A stretch of DNA of 5,595 nucleotides from Victivallales bacterium. Its GTDB lineage: Bacteria; Verrucomicrobiota; Lentisphaeria; Victivallales; Victivallaceae. The notes beneath the pieces were generated by a model, which did not search any database, had not been told where the DNA came from, and was given only the letters and a program-made list of their open reading frames with translations. The stretch covers positions 1-5,595 of the forward strand of contig JAHOYW010000090.1 in the NCBI GenBank assembly GCA_019038735.1. The letters run 5' to 3'. Of this stretch, positions 1 through 5,595 are shown piece by piece (within the stretch, counting starts at the first letter, position 1; each line of letters opens with the position of its first letter). Both the position numbers and the translations under genes were made by a program.

Positions 1-179
1 GCAGTACCTTCATGTACTTCGCCAATTTTATAACTGACACCGCAATAATACAATATACGTTCAGAAAGAGTAGTTTTCCCAGCATCGATATGAGCCATAA
101 TCCCGATATTTCTAACGTTTTTAAGAGCTACTTTTCTGCCTGCCGCCTCTTGATAATCTTTTTTTACTTTATCCGCCAT
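1..179 (-). CDS. fusA: Elongation factor G, N-terminal 59 codons (runs off the window edge)
   Basis: EF-G is the cytosolic translational GTPase that drives ribosomal translocation and, with ribosome recycling factor, subunit splitting. Only the start of domain I is present. The G1 P-loop reads [12 protein letters not shown] at about residues 26-37, with Lys35 and Thr36 in the nucleotide-contacting positions, followed by the helix [10 protein letters not shown] and then KIGEVHEGT leading towards switch I. The ATG was chosen because it lies 11 nt after the rpsG stop and behind an AGGTG-type ribosome-binding site. It gives about 12 more residues before the RNIGI strand than E. coli EF-G has; the extension is Lys/Glu-rich. 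TTLSE replaces the TTTTE of E. coli. [12 protein letters not shown] matches chlamydial EF-G as I recall it. The switch regions and domains II-V are outside the window, so canonical EF-G is likely but a divergent paralogue is not fully excluded. Confidence 0.96.
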   Translation of the reverse strand, partial: MADKVKKDYQEAAGRKVALKNVRNIGIMAHIDAGKTTLSERILYYCGVSYKIGEVHEGT

Positions 180-189
180 GCTTTATTTA

Positions 190-199
190 CCTACCACCT
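190..199 (-). promoter_or_regulatory. fusA ribosome-binding region inside the end of rpsG
   Basis: The minus strand reads AGGTGGTAGG, ending 10 nt before the fusA ATG. AGGTG matches five bases of the anti-Shine-Dalgarno complement AGGAGGTG, but it lies 15 nt upstream of the ATG; the closer TAGG is a weaker match. The same bases encode the last two residues of S7 (Arg-Trp) and its TAG stop. A ribosome finishing rpsG must therefore cross the fusA initiation site, which suggests translational coupling (inferred). Confidence 0.6.
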
Positions 200-661
200 G
201 TAGTGAGCAAATGCTTTATTTGCTTGGGCCATTTTAAATGTTTCTTCACGTTTTTTAACCGAAGAACCCGTATTATCAAAGGCATCAAGCAATTCGCTGG
301 CCAAGGCCTCCATCATTGCTTTTCCTTTTTTGTTTTTCGAATAAGTTACAATCCAGCGTAAAGCTAAAGCGACTTGGCGTTCAGCGTTCACTTCGATTGG
401 AACTTGATAAGTAGCTCCGCCAACCCGGCGGCTCTTGACTTCCAGTTTTGGTTTTACGTTTTCAAGAGCCTGCAAAAATACTTCTAAGGGCTCCATTCCG
501 TTTTTCTTTTTTTGAATTACGTCAAATGCACCGTAAACAATACCTTGTGCTGTGGATTTTTTCCCACGGTTCATAATAGTATTAATCAATCGTGAAACCA
601 ATTCACTATTATATTTTACGTCAGGTGTTAATTGGCGTTTTTCTGGTCTGCGTCTTCTCAT
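191..661 (-). CDS. rpsG: 30S ribosomal protein S7
   Basis: S7 is a primary 16S rRNA-binding protein that nucleates assembly of the small-subunit head and lines the E site. The 156-residue length is typical of bacterial S7. The basic N-terminus [10 protein letters not shown] is followed by the helical domain with [15 protein letters not shown] (about 21-35). The RNA-contacting beta-hairpin runs about 72-91 with [13 protein letters not shown]. The conserved C-terminal part has [20 protein letters not shown] (132-151) and ends HYRW. The ATG at 661 gives the canonical start and has an A/G-rich ribosome-binding site. The gene sits 111 nt after rpsL and 11 nt before fusA. In E. coli, S7 represses its own operon by binding the rpsL-rpsG intercistronic RNA; the structured spacer here could serve similarly, but that is inference. 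The stop is TAG. Nothing is missing. Confidence 0.99.
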   Translation of the reverse strand: MRRRRPEKRQLTPDVKYNSELVSRLINTIMNRGKKSTAQGIVYGAFDVIQKKKNGMEPLEVFLQALENVKPKLEVKSRRVGGATYQVPIEVNAERQVALALRWIVTYSKNKKGKAMMEALASELLDAFDNTGSSVKKREETFKMAQANKAFAHYRW

Positions 662-664
662 AAG

Positions 665-676
665 CCTTACCTTTTT
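665..676 (-). promoter_or_regulatory. rpsG ribosome-binding site
   Basis: The minus strand reads AAAAAGGTAAGG just before the ATG. AAGG (673-670) is followed by 8 nt before the start, a good Shine-Dalgarno distance; the second AAGG (668-665) is too close. The site lies within an unstructured purine-rich tract, downstream of the terminator-like hairpin. Confidence 0.6.
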
Positions 677-717
677 CTTTCTATAATTTCAATAAAAAAT
701 TTATAATAAAAACTTTT

Positions 718-756
718 ACAACAAAACTGCCGACATCAAACGATGGCGACAGTTTT
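718..756 (-). terminator. Terminator-like hairpin between rpsL and rpsG
   Basis: On the minus strand, arms of 15 nt (756-742 and 737-723) pair around the 4-nt loop GTTT. AAAACTG pairs with CAGTTTT, the interior has one G-U pair and one C-U mismatch, and CATC pairs with GATG at the top. It begins 16 nt after the rpsL TAG and is followed by a T-rich run (TTTTGTTGT), the usual shape and place of a Rho-independent terminator. Six T residues also follow it on the plus strand, so it could work in both directions. Because rpsG and fusA are normally co-transcribed with rpsL, it may be a partial terminator, an attenuator, an RNA-processing site or part of an S7-binding structure. The structure is read directly; the function is inferred. 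Confidence 0.65.
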
Positions 757-772
757 TTCTAATATTCATGTC

Positions 773-1144
773 CTATTTTGGACGTTTTACTCCATACTTG
801 GATCTGCTCTGTTTACGGTCAGTAACTCCAAGACTGTCCAGTGCACCACGAACAATGTGATAACGAACGCCTGGTAAATCACGAACACGACCGCCTTTTA
901 CTAGTACAACTGAGTGCTCCTGCAGATTATGTCCTTCACCGCCAATATAGGCAGTGATTTCTTGACCGTTTGTCAAGCGAACTCTAGCAATCTTACGCAA
1001 TGCTGAGTTAGGTTTTTTAGGAGTTCTGGTCGTAACCTGTAAACAAACTCCGCGTCTTTGCGGACAGCGGTCAAGAGCTCTTGACTTGCTCTTCTTTGTT
1101 TTGCTTTGTCGTCCCTTACGGACTAACTGGTTGATTGTTGGCAT
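773..1144 (-). CDS. rpsL: 30S ribosomal protein S12
   Basis: S12 lies at the decoding centre of the 30S subunit, where it shapes the accuracy of tRNA selection and the streptomycin response. The protein is 123 residues, one fewer than E. coli, because the terminal Ala is absent. It begins [13 protein letters not shown], followed by CPQRRGVC (27-34), the decoding loop TPKKPNSAL (41-49) with Lys43 retained, [12 protein letters not shown] (67-78), and the second decoding loop [13 protein letters not shown] (84-96). Asp89, the RimO methylthiolation site in E. coli, is present. Position 88, Lys in E. coli, is Arg here (codon CGT at 883-881). The ATG gives the universal N-terminus. The gene stands alone between two structured spacers, 141 nt after rpoC and 111 nt before rpsG, with no L7Ae-type gene between rpoC and rpsL as in Bacillus. 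The stop is TAG. Confidence 0.99.
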   Translation of the reverse strand: MPTINQLVRKGRQSKTKKSKSRALDRCPQRRGVCLQVTTRTPKKPNSALRKIARVRLTNGQEITAYIGGEGHNLQEHSVVLVKGGRVRDLPGVRYHIVRGALDSLGVTDRKQSRSKYGVKRPK

Positions 1145-1155
1145 TTTTTTACCCG
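1145..1155 (-). promoter_or_regulatory. Weak rpsL ribosome-binding region
   Basis: Upstream of the rpsL ATG the minus strand reads CGGGTAAAAAA. Only GGG (1154-1152, 7 nt before the ATG) resembles a Shine-Dalgarno sequence. The rest is A-rich and probably unstructured, which may support initiation through ribosomal protein S1. The site is weak for a gene normally expressed at a high level. Confidence 0.4.
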
Positions 1156-1190
1156 TATTTATATATTAATATTCTTTTAAAAGTTTAGTT

Positions 1191-1271
1191 AAAGGCTCTA
1201 AAATACTTGATTTTTATATTTTTGCAAATTTTTTTTCTTTTTTTTTAGCAAAAAAGTATTTTAGAAACCTT
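1191..1271 (-). repeat. 81-bp imperfect inverted repeat in the rpoC-rpsL spacer
   Basis: The arms are plus 1191-1208 and 1254-1271. Twelve bases are perfectly complementary (tctaaaatactt at 1197-1208 with aagtattttaga at 1254-1265). After a one-by-two-base internal loop, another four pairs follow (aagg with cctt). Inside, tttttgc (1219-1225) and gcaaaaa (1248-1254) can form a second stem around a loop containing A9-G-A8 on the minus strand. It starts 14 nt after the rpoC stop. No proper T-run follows the distal arm, so it is not a textbook intrinsic terminator. A transcript-stabilising or RNase III-processed hairpin is possible. The spacer contains no coding region. Confidence 0.5.
1200..1228 (-). 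promoter_or_regulatory. Possible weak promoter for rpsL
   Basis: On the minus strand TTTGCA (1228-1223) and TATTTT (1205-1200) are 17 nt apart, each matching four of six sigma-70 consensus bases. Directly upstream lie A-tracts (1229-1246) that could act as an UP element. Transcription would start near 1193 with a leader of about 50 nt. In DNA this AT-rich, chance matches are common, so this is only a candidate. Confidence 0.2.
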
Positions 1272-1285
1272 CAGCATATTTTATT

Positions 1286-4200
1286 TTACTCATCCGTATC
1301 TTCGAGTTCAGATTCTAATTCGAGGATTTCCGGAGCAATTTCTTCTCCAAGATACTGCAACTGAATGTTTTGCATTTCCTCGGTACCTGTTCCCGCTGGA
1401 ATAAGATGACCAGTAATAACATTTTCCTTGAAGCCAGTAAGTAAGTCTTCTTTGCCCAGCGTTGCCGCTTCAGTAAGGATACGAGTTGTATCCTGGAATG
1501 ATGCCGCTGAGATAAAGCTTTCTGTTTCCAAAGTTGCTTTTGTTATACCCAGAACGATCGGTTCGGCTTCCGCCGGTTTTCCGCCCTGTGCGATAACCTG
1601 TTTATTTTCCGCGTCAAAGACGAGACGGTCAATTTGTTCTCCGTTCAGGTATTTGCTTGATCCCTGTTCGGTGATACGAACTTTCTGCATCATCTGATGA
1701 ACGATAACCTCAATATGTTTATCATTGATTTCAACGCCCTGAGCACGATATACTAACTGAATTTCATCAACCAGATAGCGTTGCAGTTCTTGAGTACCAC
1801 AGATTTCCAGCAGAGTATGAGGTACAATCGCACCTTCAGTCAATTTTTGTCCTTTATGAACGATATCGCCTTTACTTACAGACAGATGTTTGTTTGCAGG
1901 AATATTGTTATGTTCCTCAGTCACACCTGTTTCAGGGTCACAGATTACTAGCTGACGTTTTCCCCTGACCATTTTGTCAAGTTCAATAACACCATTGATA
2001 CGAGCTATTTCGGCTATATCTTTCGGGATACGAGCTTCAAACAGTTCAGAAATACGTGGCAAGCCACCAGTAATATCTTTATTTTTGGCTGCCTGACGCG
2101 GAACACGCGCTAATGACATACCAGGAGTTACTTTTGCTTTGCCCTTCGCCATCAGGAAAGCACCTGCCGGTAATGGATAATTGGCTATGAATTCGCCATT
2201 TTTATCTGTAATCACGATTTGCGGATGCAAATCTTCACGATGTTCCATTACGGTTATTTCTTCGGTTCCGCCACGCTTTGAGCGGTTGAGAGTTACCCCT
2301 TCAACCAGGTCGTGGAGTTCGACAATACCGTTTTCTTCGGCAATAATTGGAACGTGATAAGGATCCCAATGAACAAATTGTTCATTAGCCTTAACAGTCT
2401 CGCCATCACCTTTCTGCAAAATAGCTCCAGTTTCAAGCTCATAACGCTCAAGTTCTGCTTCACGCAGTGCGTCAGTGCTAAAATCATATTTTTCATTATA
2501 GAATGAACCGATAGCTTTGGCTTCTTCTTTAGCTTTTTTGCGGTTTTTAGTTTCAATTTGCTTGGCGGCTTTAGCGTCATAGACAGCAATGAATCCAGTT
2601 TTATTTACGACAACAGTTTCGCCTTTCTGGTTTTTTACAGTACGGACATTGATTAACTTAATAGTTCCAGCATTACGAGCTGCAATAACTGGTTGTTTAT
2701 AAGCAGAAGATGCTGTACCACCGATATGGAATGTTCTCATAGTCAACTGTGTACCAGGTTCACCAATTGACTGCGCGGCAATAATACCGAGCGCGTCGCC
2801 GGGTTCTGCCAGTTTGGTACTGGTCAAATTGCGTCCATAACATTTAACACAAACACCGTGATCAATTTCACAAGTAAGTGTTGATCTGATTATGATTTTC
2901 AAAATACCGCGTTTTTCCGCGAGAGCGGCGTTTTCAACAGTAAATTCTTCGTTTGCCGCGATAATAAGTCTTCCATCATCAAATGCCGGATCTTTAATAT
3001 CCATTGCACTGTAGCGTCCGATAACCCGGTCGCGCAGCGGAAGAACGACTTCATCGCCTTCAACAATAGCTGAAACCCAGATACCTTTGACTGTGCCACA
3101 GTCTTCCGTGCGGCAAATAATATCTTGAGCTACATCTACCAGTTTACGAGTCATGTAGCCTGATTCAGCAGTTTTCAATGCTGTATCCGCCAAACCTTTA
3201 CGAGCTCCGTGCGTACTGATAAAGTATTCCAGTACAGACAGACCTTCGCGGAAGTTTGAAGTAATCGGCTGTTCCATGATATCGCCTGAAGGTTTAGCCA
3301 TCAAACCACGCATACCAGCGAGCTGGCGAATCTGATCTTTACTACCACGAGCACCTGAGTCAAGCATAGCGTAAACAGAAATGACATTACCCTTGAAGGA
3401 TTCATCCTCAAGTTTTTTGAACAATTCGTTTGCTACGTTATTACTGGTTTGAGTCCAAATATCAATAATTTTATTATGACGTTCACCATCAGTCAACACA
3501 CCATTATTATATTGAGATATAACTTTAGTAATTTGCTCACGAGCTGAAATAATAAGATCATCTTTAGTTTCAGGAATCACCATATCTGTAATAGATATAG
3601 AAAAACCAGCGAGAGTCGCGTATTTATAACCGAGATCTTTTAATTGATCCAGCAGTATAACTGTCGCTTCATGACCAACAATTTTATATGAGCTGTTGAC
3701 CAAAGAACCTAATTCTTTCTTTTTAGATACCGCATTGTAAAAACCAAGTCTGTCATCCCAAATATCATTAAAGATGCAGCGTCCGGCTGTAGTTATGATA
3801 TATTTTTCAGAAGCATTGCCGTATTCCGTTTCTTTGCCGAAATCAGGATTTACGAGTTTTACCGCGTCATGAATATGAATATGCTTGTCATGCAGAGCGT
3901 ATAATACTTCGAAATAATCTTTATATGCTTTGGCTTTATCTTTATTGATTGGATCACGAGTCAGATAATAAGCTCCCAAAGTAATATCTTGAGTCGGAGT
4001 CATTATCGGTTTACCACTCGCAGGCCCGAAGATATTATTCGGCGCAAGCATCAGGAGTTTGGTTTCCATCTGCGCTTCGTTTGACAAAGGCACATGAACA
4101 GCCATCTGGTCACCGTCAAAGTCAGCATTGTATGCAGTACAAACCAAAGGATGCAGACGAATAGCTGAACCTTCGATTAGGACCGGGTCAAATGCCTGAA

Positions 4201-5509
4201 TACTTAATCTGTGTAATGTTGGAGCACGGTTAAGCATGACTGGATGTCCTTGAGTTACTTCTTCAAGAATATCCCAAACCACAGTCTCGCCGCGTTCAAT
4301 CATTTTTTTGGCACCGCGAACAGTATGAGCGAAATTGCGCCCTTTCAAATGATGAATAATGAATGGTTCAAACAGGATCAAAGCCATTTTTTTCGGCAAA
4401 CCGCATTGGTGCAGTTTGAGATCCGGTCCGACAACGATAACTGAACGACCGGAATAATCAACACGTTTACCGAGCAGGTTCTGACGGAAACGACCTTGTT
4501 TTCCTTTAAGCATATCGCTGAGAGATTTCAGAGGACGGTTGCCCGCGCCAGTTACGGCACGACCATGACGACCATTGTCAATCAAAGCGTCAACAGCTTC
4601 CTGCAGCATGCGTTTTTCGTTACGGATAATCACTTCAGGAGTGCTTAACTGCAACAAGTTTTTCAAACGGTTATTCCGGTTGATAACGCGACGGTAAAGA
4701 TCATTTAAGTCAGAAGTCGCGAAACGTCCGCCTTCCAGTGGAACCAAAGGACGCAAGTCCGGAGGAATCACTGGCAAAACAGTCATAATCATCCATTCAG
4801 GACGAGATTTGCTTTTAATAAAGCCTTCAACCAGACGTAAACGCTTAGCTAATTTTTTACGAATGGCTTTATTTTTTGTTTCACCAAGGTTAACTTCCAG
4901 TTGAGTCTTCAATGTCGGCAGATCAACTTTTTCCAGCAGAGTCAGGACTGCAGTTGCACCCATATCCGCTTCAAAAGCGTCGCCGTAGTCTTCACGAGCC
5001 TGACGATATTCGTGTTCGCCTAAAGGCTGACCAATTTCTAGAGGAGTATCTCCCTGGTCAGTGATTATCCAATCTTCATAATAAACAACGCGTTCCAAAG
5101 CTTTAGCAGTAATATCCAGCATTAAGCCAATACGGCTGGGCATACATTTGAAAAACCAGATATGAGTTACCGGAACAGCCAGCTCAATATGAGCAATACG
5201 ATCCCTTCTGACCTTGGATTGAGTTACCTCAACACCACAACGGTCACAAACTATACCTTTATGTTTAACACGTTTATATTTACCGCAATTACATTCCCAG
5301 TCACGAGTCGGTCCAAAAATCTTTTCACAGAAAAGACCACCCTTCTCAGGTTTAAAGCTACGGTAGTTGATTGTTTCGGGATTTTTTACTTCCCCGAAGC
5401 TCCATGAACGAATAACGTCCGGAGAGGCTACATTTATCGAAACAGCTTCGAACGAATTTGTTGAAGACTTGCCGAGTAGCTCTCTGTAGGCATATGTATT
5501 ATCAATCAA
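1286..5509 (-). CDS. rpoC: DNA-directed RNA polymerase subunit beta'
   Basis: This is the largest core RNA polymerase subunit; with beta it forms the active site, and it carries the main sigma-binding clamp helices. It has 1407 residues, like E. coli. The N-terminal zinc site uses Cys73, Cys75, Cys88 and Cys91. Clamp helices, rudder and switch regions span about 255-350. The catalytic motif NADFDGD is at 461-467 with Asp463, 465 and 467 holding the Mg ion. The bridge-helix region (about 760-790) includes [18 protein letters not shown]. The second zinc site uses Cys804, 880, 887 and 890. The trigger loop starts MRTFHIGG (924-931, His928), is interrupted by a large SI3-type insertion (about 936-1130), and resumes near DITGGLPR (1145-1152). 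The C-terminus is acidic and ends DTDE. The start is TTG: an in-frame TGA lies two codons upstream, and a strong Shine-Dalgarno site is 7 nt away. All key residues are intact. It is 15 nt after rpoB. Confidence 0.99.
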   Translation of the reverse strand: MIDNTYAYRELLGKSSTNSFEAVSINVASPDVIRSWSFGEVKNPETINYRSFKPEKGGLFCEKIFGPTRDWECNCGKYKRVKHKGIVCDRCGVEVTQSKVRRDRIAHIELAVPVTHIWFFKCMPSRIGLMLDITAKALERVVYYEDWIITDQGDTPLEIGQPLGEHEYRQAREDYGDAFEADMGATAVLTLLEKVDLPTLKTQLEVNLGETKNKAIRKKLAKRLRLVEGFIKSKSRPEWMIMTVLPVIPPDLRPLVPLEGGRFATSDLNDLYRRVINRNNRLKNLLQLSTPEVIIRNEKRMLQEAVDALIDNGRHGRAVTGAGNRPLKSLSDMLKGKQGRFRQNLLGKRVDYSGRSVIVVGPDLKLHQCGLPKKMALILFEPFIIHHLKGRNFAHTVRGAKKMIERGETVVWDILEEVTQGHPVMLNRAPTLHRLSIQAFDPVLIEGSAIRLHPLVCTAYNADFDGDQMAVHVPLSNEAQMETKLLMLAPNNIFGPASGKPIMTPTQDITLGAYYLTRDPINKDKAKAYKDYFEVLYALHDKHIHIHDAVKLVNPDFGKETEYGNASEKYIITTAGRCIFNDIWDDRLGFYNAVSKKKELGSLVNSSYKIVGHEATVILLDQLKDLGYKYATLAGFSISITDMVIPETKDDLIISAREQITKVISQYNNGVLTDGERHNKIIDIWTQTSNNVANELFKKLEDESFKGNVISVYAMLDSGARGSKDQIRQLAGMRGLMAKPSGDIMEQPITSNFREGLSVLEYFISTHGARKGLADTALKTAESGYMTRKLVDVAQDIICRTEDCGTVKGIWVSAIVEGDEVVLPLRDRVIGRYSAMDIKDPAFDDGRLIIAANEEFTVENAALAEKRGILKIIIRSTLTCEIDHGVCVKCYGRNLTSTKLAEPGDALGIIAAQSIGEPGTQLTMRTFHIGGTASSAYKQPVIAARNAGTIKLINVRTVKNQKGETVVVNKTGFIAVYDAKAAKQIETKNRKKAKEEAKAIGSFYNEKYDFSTDALREAELERYELETGAILQKGDGETVKANEQFVHWDPYHVPIIAEENGIVELHDLVEGVTLNRSKRGGTEEITVMEHREDLHPQIVITDKNGEFIANYPLPAGAFLMAKGKAKVTPGMSLARVPRQAAKNKDITGGLPRISELFEARIPKDIAEIARINGVIELDKMVRGKRQLVICDPETGVTEEHNNIPANKHLSVSKGDIVHKGQKLTEGAIVPHTLLEICGTQELQRYLVDEIQLVYRAQGVEINDKHIEVIVHQMMQKVRITEQGSSKYLNGEQIDRLVFDAENKQVIAQGGKPAEAEPIVLGITKATLETESFISAASFQDTTRILTEAATLGKEDLLTGFKENVITGHLIPAGTGTEEMQNIQLQYLGEEIAPEILELESELEDTDE

Positions 5510-5522
5510 GGTTCATCCCTCC
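5507..5522 (-). promoter_or_regulatory. rpoC ribosome-binding site and TTG start
   Basis: The minus strand reads GGAGGG (5522-5517), then ATGAACC, then TTG (5509-5507). The 7-nt spacing favours TTG. The ATG at 5516 touches the Shine-Dalgarno site and is out of frame, opening only Met-Asn-Leu-Asp before TGA. In the rpoC frame a TGA at 5515-5513 rules out any earlier start. Confidence 0.85.
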
Positions 5523-5524
5523 AG

Positions 5525-5595
5525 CTATTTAGTTGCTCTAGTTTTTTTAACAGTACGAATATCCAAACCAAGACTCTGCATCTCTTTCAACAATA
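5525..5595 (-). CDS. rpoB: DNA-directed RNA polymerase subunit beta, last 22 codons (gene begins outside the window)
   Basis: The beta subunit pairs with beta' to form the catalytic core of RNA polymerase. Only the extreme C-terminus is visible: after two bases of a split codon it reads LLKEMQSLGLDIRTVKKTRA, then Thr-Lys and TAG. The KEMQSLGLD block matches the conserved KELQSLGLD element near the end of bacterial RpoB, which anchors beta to the N-terminal part of beta'. A short basic tail follows. The stop lies 15 nt before the rpoC start, the usual rpoB-rpoC junction, so the two are almost certainly co-transcribed and made in matched amounts. Nothing can be said of the rifampicin-binding region, which is outside the window. 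Confidence 0.95.
   Translation of the reverse strand, partial: LLKEMQSLGLDIRTVKKTRATK

Noticed and set aside
12..203. Open frame on the plus strand opposite the fusA start and rpsG end
   Set aside because: It lies opposite conserved EF-G and S7 coding sequence, and its product resembles no family I know.
723..760. Terminator for a plus-strand gene
   Set aside because: The hairpin has a good T-run on the plus strand, but no credible plus-strand gene ends before it, so the minus-strand role after rpsL is more sensible.
1158..1163. TATAAA as a -10 box for rpsL
   Set aside because: No -35-like hexamer lies 16-18 nt upstream, and the start would leave a leader of only about 7 nt, without room for a ribosome-binding site.
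1174..1183. Perfect 10-bp palindrome cttttaaaag as a possible operator
   Set aside because: In an 18% GC spacer an A/T palindrome of this length is expected by chance, and it has no partner site.
1428..1697. 89-codon open frame on the plus strand within rpoC
   Set aside because: It is antisense to the conserved C-terminal part of RpoC, and its product shows no recognisable domain.
2293..2589. 98-codon minus-strand open frame in another frame of rpoC, opposite a plus-strand frame at 2312-2506
   Set aside because: The rpoC frame here encodes the SI3-type insertion with recognisable conserved blocks. The Lys-rich alternative product reflects AAA/AAG-rich codons read out of frame.
2899..3099. 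66-codon minus-strand open frame in another frame of rpoC
   Set aside because: It overlaps the conserved beta' segment near the second zinc site; the real frame is intact on both sides, so it is not a frameshift.
4244..5407. Plus-strand open frames at 4244-4444 and 5162-5407
   Set aside because: They lie opposite the RpoC regions around the active site and the N-terminal zinc site, with no family resemblance.

Overview
This window is a conserved housekeeping segment. All its genes lie on the minus strand, so transcription runs from high to low coordinates: end of rpoB, complete rpoC, rpsL, rpsG, then the start of fusA. They encode the two large RNA polymerase subunits, ribosomal proteins S12 and S7, and elongation factor G. 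No gene on the plus strand is supported, and I see no mobile element, CRISPR array or RNA gene.

The proteins suggest a member of the Planctomycetes-Verrucomicrobia-Chlamydiae (PVC) superphylum, most plausibly a Verrucomicrobia/Lentisphaerae-type bacterium. The evidence is recalled family resemblance, not a search. RpoC has a chlamydia-like N-terminus and a large insertion in the trigger loop. S12 has [11 protein letters not shown] and ends in KRPK without the terminal Ala of E. coli. EF-G has [12 protein letters not shown]. Spot counts give coding DNA of roughly 30-50% GC, while the rpoC-rpsL spacer falls to 18% GC (25 of 141 bases).

Layout. Positions 5595-5525 hold the last 22 codons of rpoB. 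After 15 nt comes rpoC (5509-1286), with a TTG start and a strong Shine-Dalgarno site. Next is a 141-nt, very AT-rich spacer containing an 81-bp imperfect palindrome, then rpsL (1144-773). A 111-nt spacer follows, with a GC-containing hairpin shaped like an intrinsic terminator 16 nt after the rpsL stop, then rpsG (661-191). Only 11 nt separate rpsG from fusA (179 to beyond the window edge), and the fusA ribosome-binding region lies inside the last codons of rpsG.

The spacing suggests a joined rpoBC and str cluster with two internal checkpoints, rpoC|rpsL and rpsL|rpsG, and two tightly coupled pairs, rpoB-rpoC and rpsG-fusA. I found no undescribed system. The points worth following are Arg at S12 position 88, a charged extra segment in the RpoC trigger-loop insertion, and the two structured spacers.
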